Origin: Gammaproteobacteria bacterium
GTDB lineage: Bacteria > Pseudomonadota > Gammaproteobacteria > Enterobacterales > Alteromonadaceae
DNA length: 14,637 nt
Assembly: GCA_027484495.1 (NCBI GenBank)
Contig: JAIXSW010000019.1
Location: 1-14,637, forward strand
Direction: 5' to 3'
Both the position numbers and the translations under genes were made by a program. The notes beneath the pieces are model-generated. The model worked only from the letters and a program-made list of their open reading frames with translations. It searched no databases and was not told the DNA's origin. Of the stretch, positions 1-7,557 are shown piece by piece (positions within the stretch are counted from its first letter, which is position 1; the number at the start of each line of letters is the position of its first letter).

Positions 1-30
1 GATCCATATACCCAAGGAGGGGAACTATGA
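1..30 (+). CDS. 3' end of an upstream gene (partial, tentative)
   Basis: Frame 1 is open from the window edge and ends in TGA at 28-30. That stop overlaps the ATG of the next gene (27-29) in an ATGA arrangement typical of translationally coupled genes in an operon. Only nine codons are visible, so the product cannot be identified. In type IV pilus clusters the gene before a PilY1-like gene is often a minor pilin such as PilX, but nothing in these residues shows it. Confidence 0.3.
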   Translation, partial: DPYTQGGEL

Positions 31-1400
31 AACATGTAGCTTTATACATCCTGATGGCACTTCTGCCTGTGACCGTGCTGGCACAGTCCGATGGTACCGA
101 GGACAGTTATTGGCAGGAAACTGCAACCGGAACGCTGGTTGCCATGGACACCTCGTCTGCCGGACAAGACTGTACACTGATACCGCGGATGGCCACTTAC
201 CAAAGTCGGCCACTAAGCGGTCCCGGCCCTTTCTCCCGCTTGCAGCTGAGCCGCTGTGGTCTGATTTTCTCGGGACACAAAGCTGATATGTCGCTACTAC
301 AAATCAGACCGGGAGCTGCGGAGGTATATCAGGACGCGTTACCTCCATCTGACGCTGCCCAACTGCCATGGGGCTGGCGAAACATGGTAGGCAGCCGGGC
401 GGACTATCAGCTGTTTTGGCTCGATCCCCGCAAGGCTGAACTGCGTTCAGTACAACTGACGCTGCCGCAATCGCAGACGCAGCGACCAAACTGGCGGCCA
501 CTGTGGGCCGCAGCAGTGCAACCCGCTGCGCAGCCGTGGCTGCCTGCCGAGATCAGTGTACAGCGACTGGCTGATGATCCAACCGTGGAATGGCTGGTGT
601 TGCCGGGCAATGCGCAGGTGCCCATCAGGCTGTTCAACGCACATACCGGTGTGCCACGTCAGTTGTCAGTACCGGCTGTGAATACGGGCTTTACTTTGAT
701 GCCGCTGATGGCTGATCCGGATCAGGATGGCCTGGCGGAACGCATGTATTTACTCAGTACTGACGGCTTATTGCTGCAATATGACTGGCAGTCTGAGTTG
801 GGTTGGCAGCCATCCATCGTGGCTGATTTTAGGCAGAGCGGCTGGCAATTTGATGGCAGCTGGCAACGGATCAGCGCCCGTTGGCCTGTCACACAAGGGT
901 GGCAGCAGGGAGATGTTTTTGTGCTGCAAGGGCGAGATGCTGACGGCTATCGCTTGTTGGTGTTGCGCCGGCCGGTTGGTCTGCAGCGGGTTTTTGATCT
1001 GACCGATATCGCCGACCATGTTGACCTGAATAAAGCAGGATGGCAGCGGCCATTAGCGGCGCGACCTGTTTCGGCGGCCAAAATCCTTGCTGGCATTGTG
1101 TATCTGCCACTCAGCCAGGATCCTGATACGCTGGCATATAACCAAATCGAGGTGCTGCAGTTGTTTAGTGGCACTGCGCTGTACGCCCCGTCCACGCTGA
1201 AACTGCCCGCTGTACAACAAGCGCCGCTGCGGTTGGTGCCGGCGAATGGCAAATACCAGCTGTGGTCGGCTGAGCAACTCATTGTGCCTGAAGTGCAGCG
1301 GCTGGACCCGTCCTGTTTATTCTGTGTGGAAACGTTGACCCCGCAGCACATGCAACAGCAACAACAGCTGGCGATGTTTCGCTATGAGCAGGTGTACTGA
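27..1400 (+). CDS. Short PilY1-like secreted protein of a type IV pilus cluster
   Basis: Protein of 457 residues. The start is supported by a near-perfect Shine-Dalgarno (AAGGAGG, about 14-20). Residues 1-19 form a signal peptide (basic start, hydrophobic core, cleavage after VLA), so it should be exported. The centre resembles the beta-propeller C-terminal domain of PilY1: a FNAHTG strand, then an Asp-rich loop at residues 230-238 (DPDQDGLAE) followed by a hydrophobic strand and DGLLLQYDW. This matches the PilY1 calcium-loop pattern DxDxDGxxD with Glu at the last position. A CxxC pair lies near the C-terminus (C430, C433). PilY1 proteins usually exceed 1000 residues with an N-terminal von Willebrand-like part, which is absent here. 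The gene overlaps pilE by 1 nt (TGATG), so a pilus-assembly or tip role is inferred. A PilY1-related rather than true PilY1 assignment is the safe reading. Confidence 0.6.
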   Translation: MKHVALYILMALLPVTVLAQSDGTEDSYWQETATGTLVAMDTSSAGQDCTLIPRMATYQSRPLSGPGPFSRLQLSRCGLIFSGHKADMSLLQIRPGAAEVYQDALPPSDAAQLPWGWRNMVGSRADYQLFWLDPRKAELRSVQLTLPQSQTQRPNWRPLWAAAVQPAAQPWLPAEISVQRLADDPTVEWLVLPGNAQVPIRLFNAHTGVPRQLSVPAVNTGFTLMPLMADPDQDGLAERMYLLSTDGLLLQYDWQSELGWQPSIVADFRQSGWQFDGSWQRISARWPVTQGWQQGDVFVLQGRDADGYRLLVLRRPVGLQRVFDLTDIADHVDLNKAGWQRPLAARPVSAAKILAGIVYLPLSQDPDTLAYNQIEVLQLFSGTALYAPSTLKLPAVQQAPLRLVPANGKYQLWSAEQLIVPEVQRLDPSCLFCVETLTPQHMQQQQQLAMFRYEQVY

Positions 1401-1804
1401 TGATCTGGTTGCAGCGTGGGTTTGTCTTGATTGAAATGATGTTGGTCGTTGCACTGTTTGGCATTCTGCTGGCCATGTTCATGCCGGGGTATCAACAGCA
1501 GGTACTGAGCAGTTACCGGCTTGAAGCGACGCAGGAGCTGCAGCGGCTGGCCATTTTGCAGCAACAGTTTTATCTGGAGCAGCAGCAGTACACTGCCGCA
1601 TTGTCACGGCTGCCGGCGCCGGACGACAGCTATCTGACGGGCAGTGGGCGATTTCGGATCACAGCGATATTAACTGCACAAGGTTACCTGCTGCAGGCGG
1701 AGGCGGTAGGGCCACAGCGCAGAGATCAGGCTTGTCAGTGGTTCCGGCTTGATCAAACCGGACGTCAAATCAGCAGCCCAGAAACAGACTGCTGGCGGCA
1801 TTAA
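1400..1804 (+). CDS. pilE: Type IV pilin, PilE family
   Basis: A 134-residue prepilin. The leader is 7 residues ending in Gly7. Cleavage between Gly7 and Phe8 by the prepilin peptidase PilD, with N-methylation of the new Phe, is expected. The mature N-terminus FVLIEMMLVV has the invariant Glu at mature position 5 (E12) and runs into a hydrophobic helix to about residue 29, the inner-membrane anchor and filament core. An amphipathic, Gln-rich helix follows. Two cysteines near the end (C112, C131) could form the D-region disulfide seen in pilins. The start codon overlaps the stop of the PilY1-like gene, implying coupled translation. PilE-type genes next to pilY1 usually encode minor pilins that prime or decorate the pilus, so a minor rather than major pilin role is likely. 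The next gene faces it 21 nt away with no clear terminator between. Confidence 0.85.
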   Translation: MIWLQRGFVLIEMMLVVALFGILLAMFMPGYQQQVLSSYRLEATQELQRLAILQQQFYLEQQQYTAALSRLPAPDDSYLTGSGRFRITAILTAQGYLLQAEAVGPQRRDQACQWFRLDQTGRQISSPETDCWRH

Positions 1805-1825
1805 AACGATTGGCAAGGATAAAGG

Positions 1826-2344
1826 TCAATGCGGACAAGGTTGTTCATGCCATTCCAGTTGGCTGCGTCCGCTTTGACTGAGACTGAGACTGGCGTACCA
1901 GGAATACTGCGCAACACAATAAACAAAAGTGCCGTTTTGCAGGGCATTCAGGCTGCCATCGGCGCGAAACTCCAGTAACTCGCGGTTGTAATACAGCCTG
2001 TGTTGTGGTTTTAACGCGTCAATTTGTCTTAAGGCGCCGGCGGTCGGATCAGAATTAAAAATCTGCACCGGAGTGTCGCTCCAGCGTCCGTCGCATTGCA
2101 GCGCCTGGCGCGGACAGACAGTAACAATATCGCCGAGGCTGACTGCTTGTACCCGGGCGTAGCTCAGTTGTTGGCGAAACTGCTGCATAAACCGTTCAGC
2201 ATGTTGTCGGGCGAAGAGTTCGGTCAGGCTCGGAATGGCCAGCAACGCCAAGATTGCAAAGATGGCCAGACAAACGGCGACTTCAGTAAAGGTAAAGGCT
2301 GGATCGGCAGCGGCCGAAGAAGCAGGGTGTGATGGGTATGCCAT
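1826..2344 (-). CDS. FimT/GspH-type pseudopilin with atypical leader
   Basis: A 172-residue pseudopilin from the ATG at 2344-2342. That start has AGGA about 7 nt upstream. A GTG at 2377 extends the frame by 11 codons but has no ribosome site. The prepilin signature is at residues 17-21 (FTFTE), with E21 as mature Glu5, followed by a hydrophobic helix to about residue 36. The body matches the GspH/FimT pattern: a helix (RQQLSYARVQAV), then VTVCPR, a second Cys, W-S-D and VQIF strands, and a C-terminal Cys. In type IV pilus clusters such proteins are minor pilins; FimT has been linked to DNA uptake in some species. Two features are odd: residue -1 is Ala16 rather than Gly, and the 16-residue leader has no Lys or Arg. 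It converges on pilE and diverges from nadE. Confidence 0.72.
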   Translation of the reverse strand: MAYPSHPASSAAADPAFTFTEVAVCLAIFAILALLAIPSLTELFARQHAERFMQQFRQQLSYARVQAVSLGDIVTVCPRQALQCDGRWSDTPVQIFNSDPTAGALRQIDALKPQHRLYYNRELLEFRADGSLNALQNGTFVYCVAQYSWYASLSLSQSGRSQLEWHEQPCPH

Positions 2345-2383
2345 GATGTTTCCTGTGTTTCTGTTCCGTGAATACACCCATTT

Positions 2384-2412
2384 AACTTAGCTGGCGACCC
2401 TGCTGGATGCAA
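2384..2412 (-). promoter_or_regulatory. Possible promoter for the fimT-like gene
   Basis: On the minus strand TTGCAT (2412-2407) and TAAGTT (2389-2384) are separated by 17 nt and lie 40 nt before the chosen ATG. Each box matches the sigma-70 consensus at only about half its positions, so this is a weak call resting mainly on spacing and location. Confidence 0.28.
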
Positions 2413-2461
2413 GTCTGTGGCGTGACCTGACAAAACAACAGCGGGCTCAGGACAAGGCGGT

Positions 2462-2490
2462 TTGAGAAAACAACGAAAAATCGCTACCAT
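2462..2490 (+). promoter_or_regulatory. Sigma-70-type promoter for the nadE run
   Basis: TTGAGA at 2462-2467 and TACCAT at 2485-2490 are separated by exactly 17 nt, giving transcription from about 2497 and a leader of about 25 nt before the nadE ATG. It is the only good promoter visible upstream of nadE, and the four following genes have almost no intergenic space. It may therefore drive nadE-glnB-pqiABC as one transcript. The TTG that would extend the nadE frame upstream lies in this -35 box, which argues against using it as a start. Confidence 0.6.
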
Positions 2491-2521
2491 AGCGCCCAAG
2501 TTGTTGTACAGGCACTTTGAT

Positions 2522-4144
2522 ATGTCGCATTCCATTTCCGTCAGTTTGATCCAGCAGCGTTTTACCGTCGGTGCTGTGCAGCAAAACTGTGATCAGATCC
2601 TGCAAATGGCGGTTGACGCCGGCACTGATCTGGTCGTTTTTCCTGAGTTAACGCTGACCGGTTATCCGCCGGAAGATTTGTTGTTCCGTGCTGATTTAAT
2701 GCAATACGTCAATACCGCGCTGGTACGGATCCAGGCTGCCGCATTGCCATGTACTTTGTTAATTGGTCATCCGTGGCAACATGACGGTAAGCTGTATAAC
2801 GCCGCTTCAGTGATCCGTGATGGTGAGCTGATTGGCCGTTATTTCAAGCAATGCCTGCCCAATTACGGCGTGTTTGACGAAGAACGCTATTTCAGCGCCG
2901 GCTCTGACACCTTTGTATTTGAGCTGAACCAGCAAAAATTCGCCGTGTTGATCTGCGAAGACGTCTGGCATGGTGAACCTGCTGCTGCGGCCAAAGCTGC
3001 CGGCGCGGACTGGGCGCTGGTACTGAATGCCTCACCTTATGAAATCGGCAAAAAAGCCCAGCGCGAGCATTTGCTCACATCATTGGCAAAACGCTTACAG
3101 CTGGGTTTTATTTACGTCAATCAAATGCAGGGTCAGGATGAACTGGTGTTTGATGGCAGTTCGCTGATCGTCAGTCCGCAAGGGGCGATTGAACTGGCGG
3201 CACCTGCTTTTGAAACCGGTATTTATTCTGCCTTGCTCCGCCATCAGCAGCAGGGTTGGCAAATCACCCATCAACACGCGCATCCGGCAGTGCAATCGGT
3301 GGAAGCCGAGGTGTATCAGGCCTTAGTGGTCGCCACCCGCGATTACATCACACAGAACGGTTTTCCCGGTGCGGTACTCGGGCTTTCTGGCGGTATTGAT
3401 TCGGCGCTGACGCTGGCGATTGCCGCTGATGCGATTGGCGCAGATAAAGTGCAGGCACTGATGCTGCCGTTCCGTTATACCTCCGGTATGAGCGTTGACG
3501 ATGCCACCGAACAGGCCCGCACTATGGGCATTGAGTTTGACGTGGTGTCGATTGAGCCGATGTACGATGCGTACATGGCACAGCTGGCGCCTTTGTTTGC
3601 GGGACGTAAGGCTGATACCACCGAAGAAAATCTGCAGGCCCGCTTGCGTGGTGTACTGCTGATGGCGTTGTCGAATAAAACCGGCCGCATTCTGCTGACC
3701 ACTGGCAATAAGAGTGAAGTCGCTGTTGGCTACTGCACCCTGTACGGCGATATGTGTGGCGGCTTTGCTGTGATCAAGGATATTCCGAAAACTCTGGTGT
3801 ACCGCCTCGCTGCCTATCGCAATACCATTTCAGCGGTGATCCCACAGCGGGTGATTGACCGGCCACCGTCAGCCGAGCTGGCTCCGGGCCAGACCGATCA
3901 GGACAATTTACCGCCTTATGATGAGTTGGATGCGATAATTGAAGCTTATGTTGAGCAGGATAAATCGCTGTCCGACATTCTGGCGATGGGCTATGCTGAA
4001 GCCACAGTTCGTCGTGTCCTCAATCTGATTGATTTTAATGAATATAAACGCCGGCAATCCGCCGTTGGTCCCAAAGTCACCCCCCGTAATTTTGGCAAAG
4101 ATCGCCGGGTGCCTATCACCTCAGCGCTGCGCAAACAAAGGTAG
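2522..4144 (+). CDS. nadE: Glutamine-dependent NAD(+) synthetase
   Basis: A 540-residue two-domain enzyme that makes NAD from nicotinic acid adenine dinucleotide, ATP and glutamine in the cytoplasm. Residues about 1-260 are a nitrilase-type glutaminase with the triad E42 (FPELTLTGYPPED), K109 (YFKQCLPNYG) and C145 (LICEDVW). Residues about 270-540 are the synthetase, with the ATP pyrophosphatase loop SGGIDS at 289-294 and the conserved LLTTGNKSE and YGDMCGGFAVIKD segments. Length is normal for the proteobacterial single-chain form. The ATG at 2522 was chosen over a TTG at 2462 because the latter lies in the promoter, and SISVSLIQQ starts the domain. CAGG about 10 nt upstream is a modest ribosome site. 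glnB follows after 8 nt. PII control of this enzyme class has been published for Azospirillum, which makes the pairing meaningful. Confidence 0.95.
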   Translation: MSHSISVSLIQQRFTVGAVQQNCDQILQMAVDAGTDLVVFPELTLTGYPPEDLLFRADLMQYVNTALVRIQAAALPCTLLIGHPWQHDGKLYNAASVIRDGELIGRYFKQCLPNYGVFDEERYFSAGSDTFVFELNQQKFAVLICEDVWHGEPAAAAKAAGADWALVLNASPYEIGKKAQREHLLTSLAKRLQLGFIYVNQMQGQDELVFDGSSLIVSPQGAIELAAPAFETGIYSALLRHQQQGWQITHQHAHPAVQSVEAEVYQALVVATRDYITQNGFPGAVLGLSGGIDSALTLAIAADAIGADKVQALMLPFRYTSGMSVDDATEQARTMGIEFDVVSIEPMYDAYMAQLAPLFAGRKADTTEENLQARLRGVLLMALSNKTGRILLTTGNKSEVAVGYCTLYGDMCGGFAVIKDIPKTLVYRLAAYRNTISAVIPQRVIDRPPSAELAPGQTDQDNLPPYDELDAIIEAYVEQDKSLSDILAMGYAEATVRRVLNLIDFNEYKRRQSAVGPKVTPRNFGKDRRVPITSALRKQR

Positions 4145-4152
4145 AGCGGTTT

Positions 4153-4491
4153 ATGAAAAAAATTGAAGCAATTATCAAACCTTTTAAACTCGATGACGTG
4201 CGCGAAGCGCTGGCTGATATCAATGTCACCGGGATGACAGTGACCGAAGTTAAAGGTTTTGGCCGGCAAAAAGGCCACACCGAGTTATACCGCGGCGCGG
4301 AGTACATGGTCGATTTCCTGCCCAAAGTGAAACTTGATATTGTCGTGGCAGATGATCAGGTCGATCGTTGTGTCGACGCTATCATGAAAACCGCGCAGAC
4401 CGGCCGCATCGGCGACGGTAAGATCTTTGTGTTTGACGTCGAGCGCGTGATCCGCATTCGCACCGGCGAAGAAGATGAAGAGGCGATCTGA
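4153..4491 (+). CDS. glnB: Nitrogen regulatory protein P-II (GlnB)
   Basis: 112 residues, the standard PII length. PII trimers sense ATP/ADP and 2-oxoglutarate. In gammaproteobacteria GlnD uridylylates them to control glutamine synthetase adenylylation and NtrB/NtrC. The T-loop (residues about 37-55) carries the uridylylation site Y51 in ELYRGAEYMVDF. The B-loop TGRIGDGKIFV and the C-terminal RIRTGEEDEEAI are also intact. TELY before Y51 and MVDFLPK after it match E. coli GlnB rather than GlnK (AELY, SVNFLPK), and there is no amtB neighbour. It sits 8 nt after nadE and 5 nt before pqiA, so it is probably cotranscribed with both. The ribosome site is weak (GAGCGG), which fits translational coupling to nadE. 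Confidence 0.95.
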   Translation: MKKIEAIIKPFKLDDVREALADINVTGMTVTEVKGFGRQKGHTELYRGAEYMVDFLPKVKLDIVVADDQVDRCVDAIMKTAQTGRIGDGKIFVFDVERVIRIRTGEEDEEAI

Positions 4492-4496
4492 GTCGC

Positions 4497-5834
4497 GTGT
4501 CTGACATGGTATCAGCGCCTGCTTTGGAACGGGCAGCTGAGACACCTACACGACTGACAACCGACACCACGCCGGAGCTGGTGCTGTGTCGCTATTGTGA
4601 TTTACTGCAGCAATTACCGGCACTGCAAGACGGCGAAGAAGCGCATTGCAGTCGCTGTGGTCACGAGCTCGATGCACGGCAGCGTGAATCGGCGTTAAGG
4701 CCGATACTTTATGCGATGTCAGCTCTGTTTATGTTAGTGCTGACCAATCTGTTTCCTTTTGTCGGCATGGATGCGGCCGGCAGCCACCGCGACATGACCT
4801 TCCTCGATACGTCCGCGGTGCTGCTGGATGAAGATTATCCTTGGCTGGCGGTTTTGGTCTGGTTGTTTATTCAGGCGATCCCGGCCATTTGCATGTTTGC
4901 CATTATCTATTTGAAACTCGGCATGTTTTACCGCTTGCCTGCGCTAGTGCAGGTGGCGCGGCTGCTGTATGCATTAAAGCCTTGGAGCATGGTCGACATT
5001 TTTCTGATGGGGCTGCTGGTCAGTTTCGTCAAGTTGCTGACCCATTTTGAACTAAGCCTCGGCATGAGTTTTTGGGCTTTTTGCGGTTTCTGTCTGCTGC
5101 ACCTGCGTACGTTTCAGGTGGTCGACCGCCACGAACTCTGGTCACGCATAGCACCGCCGCCGCAACCCGTGGGGGCCGCAGTAGCGGGTGAAACCGGGCT
5201 CAGTCAGCAATTAAAAGTCTGTCAGTGCTGCACAGCGCTGGTGCCACTGCAGGAAACCCGCTGTAGTCGTTGTGGCAGTAAAGTGCGGGCCCGAATTCCG
5301 GCGAGCGTACAGAAGACATTGGCACTGCTGGTGACCGCCAGCATTTTATACATTCCTGCCAACTTGCTGACGATGATGGAAACGGTGTCGCTCGGCGACA
5401 GTATTGAGTCGACCATTATCAGTGGCATCGTGCTGATGTGGGCGGATGGCGCCTATCCGGTGGCCATTGTGGTGTTACTGGCCAGTGTCGTGGTGCCTAT
5501 CGTCAAAATTTTGGTGATGTTCTGGTTATGTTATTTGACAACATTGCCACTGGCGGAACGAAGCAAACATGGCACCTGGATTTATCCGCTGGTGGATTGG
5601 ATCGGCCGCTGGTCGATGGTCGATGTGCTGGTCGTGGCGATCCTGGCAGCCTTAGTGCGTTTTGACAGTTTGGTTGGCGTCTATCCGGGCGCTGCAACTT
5701 TGGTATTTGCTGCGGTAGTGATTGTCACTATGCTGGCGGCAATGAGTTTTGACCCCCGGTTATTATGGGATCCGAGTCCTGCAGAAATGGAGCAACAACG
5801 TGACGAACAGCGCGGTACAGGCGAACATTCGTAA
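4497..5834 (+). CDS. pqiA: PqiA-type inner-membrane protein of an MCE lipid-transport system
   Basis: 445 residues made of two homologous halves. Each half begins with a zinc-ribbon-like four-Cys motif (C31, C34, C51, C54; then C242, C245, C256, C259) and continues with about four membrane helices. The motif WSMVD recurs at 163-167 and 372-376, showing the internal duplication. PqiA is thought to be the inner-membrane partner of PqiB, whose MCE rings form a periplasmic tunnel for lipids. E. coli PqiA is about 417 residues. The start is the GTG at 4497; an ATG at 4506 is a possible alternative three codons in. The 3' end overlaps pqiB by 35 nt. YebS/LetA is the paralogous alternative, but a PqiB-sized partner and a PqiC lipoprotein downstream favour pqiA. 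E. coli pqi genes respond to paraquat through SoxRS; no separate promoter is visible here. Confidence 0.88.
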   Translation: MSDMVSAPALERAAETPTRLTTDTTPELVLCRYCDLLQQLPALQDGEEAHCSRCGHELDARQRESALRPILYAMSALFMLVLTNLFPFVGMDAAGSHRDMTFLDTSAVLLDEDYPWLAVLVWLFIQAIPAICMFAIIYLKLGMFYRLPALVQVARLLYALKPWSMVDIFLMGLLVSFVKLLTHFELSLGMSFWAFCGFCLLHLRTFQVVDRHELWSRIAPPPQPVGAAVAGETGLSQQLKVCQCCTALVPLQETRCSRCGSKVRARIPASVQKTLALLVTASILYIPANLLTMMETVSLGDSIESTIISGIVLMWADGAYPVAIVVLLASVVVPIVKILVMFWLCYLTTLPLAERSKHGTWIYPLVDWIGRWSMVDVLVVAILAALVRFDSLVGVYPGAATLVFAAVVIVTMLAAMSFDPRLLWDPSPAEMEQQRDEQRGTGEHS

Positions 5835-7557
5835 AATCAGCCAATGGTCACCGATCTGGATAGTGCCGGTTGCCGCCGTTTTAATCGGCAGCTGGATGCT
5901 GTACCACACCTTTAAAAATCAGGGGCCGACCGTGACGATGCTGGCCAGCAATGCCGAAGGCATCATCTCGGGCAAAACGCAGATAAAAAGCCGCAGTGTT
6001 GATGTCGGTAAAGTGGTGTCGGTGGAGTTATCGCAGGACCTGAAACAGGTGGTGATCCGGGCGCGGATGAACCCGGGCACAGCCAAGCTGCTCAACGACG
6101 AATCACAGCTGTGGGTGGTGAAACCGACTATTGGCCGTGGCGGTGTCAGTGGCCTGAATACGTTGTTATCCGGCGCCTATATCGAACTGCAACCCGGCAA
6201 GAGTGACAGCGGGAAGTACTTCTTTGAACTGTTGGAAACACCGCCCATCGCCCCGCCGGATGCTCCCGGCGTCCGGATCTTTTTAAGCAGCAGTGACGCG
6301 GCCGCACTGGCGGTTGGTGACCCGATTTTATACCGTGGTTATGACGTCGGGACTGTTGAGCGCAGCGAGTTCGATATGACCAAGCGCAACATGCGCTATC
6401 AGTTGTTTATCCGCGCGCCTTATGATGCGCTGGTGACCGAAAATGTGCGCTTCTGGAAAGCGTCGGGCATGGCCCTGGATATGTCGGCCGAAGGCGTGCG
6501 GATCGAGATGGCATCTATGGCCACGTTGCTCGGCGGCGGTGTGACTTTTGATGTACTCGATGGCTGGCCAGCCGGCAACAAAGTTGCTGATGATGCTGAT
6601 TTCCAGCTATTTGAAAATCGCAAGAGCATTCAGGATGGTCTGTACAACGAATATCTCGAATATCTGTTGTTTTTTGATGAATCGATCCGCGGCCTGACTG
6701 CGGGCGCACCGGTCGAATATCGCGGTGTGCGGATCGGGACCGTCGCTTCGGTGCCGTATTTCTTTAACATGAAAAATCCGTTGGAGGTTGCCTTTAACAA
6801 AGGCATTCCAGTGCTGATCCGGATTGAAACCGGCCGGCTCTATGACAATCTGACGTTACCGCAATTACGACTGGAGCTGGATCAGGCGGTCAGCAAGGGC
6901 CTGCGTGCGGTACTAAAAACCGGCAACTTGCTGACGGGGGGTTTGTATATCGACCTGAATCAAGTGGATGCTGACAGCAAAGCCGTGGCAACACCAGCCG
7001 CTGCACCAGCGGTCGTTGCCGCGCCAAGCGATGGCGTGACAGCGAATGTCACAACGGATGCAGAGACACCGGCGATAGTGGCAACGCCATTATTACCAGA
7101 GCCATTACCAGAATTTGCCGGCTATAAGATTCTGCCGACCAGCCGCAGCGGCCTTGGCCATATTGAACAGAAAGTGCTGCAGGCGCTGGATAAAATCAAC
7201 AATTTACCAGTGGAGCAAGTGCTGGCGGATAGCTCGGCCACGCTGAACGCAACCAAAGATTTGATGCAACAAAGTCAGCAACTGGTACAAAGTCTCGATG
7301 CGCTGGTCAAAGCCGATGCCACCCAGCAATTGCCGGCTGAAGTGAATAAAAGCCTGGCGGATTTACGCAAAACGCTGACAGGCTTAAGCCCGGGCTCCCC
7401 GGTGTATGAGCGCATCAACAGTAATTTACAGGCGATGGACAAAGTACTACGGGATTTACAGCCGGTGGTGCAAACGCTGAACCAACAAAGTAATGCCCTG
7501 ATCATCAGCGCAGATCCAGCGGCGGATCCGGAACCAGAGCAAGGAAACCAACCATGA
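5800..7557 (+). CDS. pqiB: PqiB, three-MCE-domain periplasmic tunnel protein
   Basis: 585 residues from the GTG at 5800, chosen because GGAG lies 7 nt upstream and the protein then begins just before its membrane anchor (residues about 19-36). A TTG at 5749 would be longer but has no ribosome site. Three MCE domains follow, at roughly 42-135, 158-265 and 285-385. Repeats 2 and 3 share DPILYRGYDVGTV / APVEYRGVRIGTV. An Ala/Pro/Val-rich linker spans about 388-430, then a helical, Gln-rich tail to the end. E. coli PqiB has the same three-MCE plan at 546 residues and forms stacked hexameric rings with a C-terminal helical needle towards the outer membrane. The longer linker accounts for most of the extra length here. 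It overlaps pqiA by 35 nt and pqiC by 4 nt. Confidence 0.9.
   Translation: MTNSAVQANIRKISQWSPIWIVPVAAVLIGSWMLYHTFKNQGPTVTMLASNAEGIISGKTQIKSRSVDVGKVVSVELSQDLKQVVIRARMNPGTAKLLNDESQLWVVKPTIGRGGVSGLNTLLSGAYIELQPGKSDSGKYFFELLETPPIAPPDAPGVRIFLSSSDAAALAVGDPILYRGYDVGTVERSEFDMTKRNMRYQLFIRAPYDALVTENVRFWKASGMALDMSAEGVRIEMASMATLLGGGVTFDVLDGWPAGNKVADDADFQLFENRKSIQDGLYNEYLEYLLFFDESIRGLTAGAPVEYRGVRIGTVASVPYFFNMKNPLEVAFNKGIPVLIRIETGRLYDNLTLPQLRLELDQAVSKGLRAVLKTGNLLTGGLYIDLNQVDADSKAVATPAAAPAVVAAPSDGVTANVTTDAETPAIVATPLLPEPLPEFAGYKILPTSRSGLGHIEQKVLQALDKINNLPVEQVLADSSATLNATKDLMQQSQQLVQSLDALVKADATQQLPAEVNKSLADLRKTLTGLSPGSPVYERINSNLQAMDKVLRDLQPVVQTLNQQSNALIISADPAADPEPEQGNQP

Noticed and set aside
1..5. Window begins with GATCC, suggesting a cloning-site boundary
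   Set aside because: A GATC at an end can occur by chance, and nothing else shows vector sequence.
947..1351. 134-codon minus-strand open frame inside the PilY1-like gene
   Set aside because: It lies fully within a coding gene with a signal peptide and strong ribosome site, has no start context, and its composition is that of an antisense frame.
2462..2521. TTG start extending NadE by 20 residues
   Set aside because: The TTG lies in the -35 box of a good promoter, and the family begins at about the ATG at 2522.
5749..5799. TTG start extending PqiB by 17 residues
   Set aside because: It has no ribosome site, whereas the GTG at 5800 has GGAG at correct spacing and starts just before the membrane anchor.
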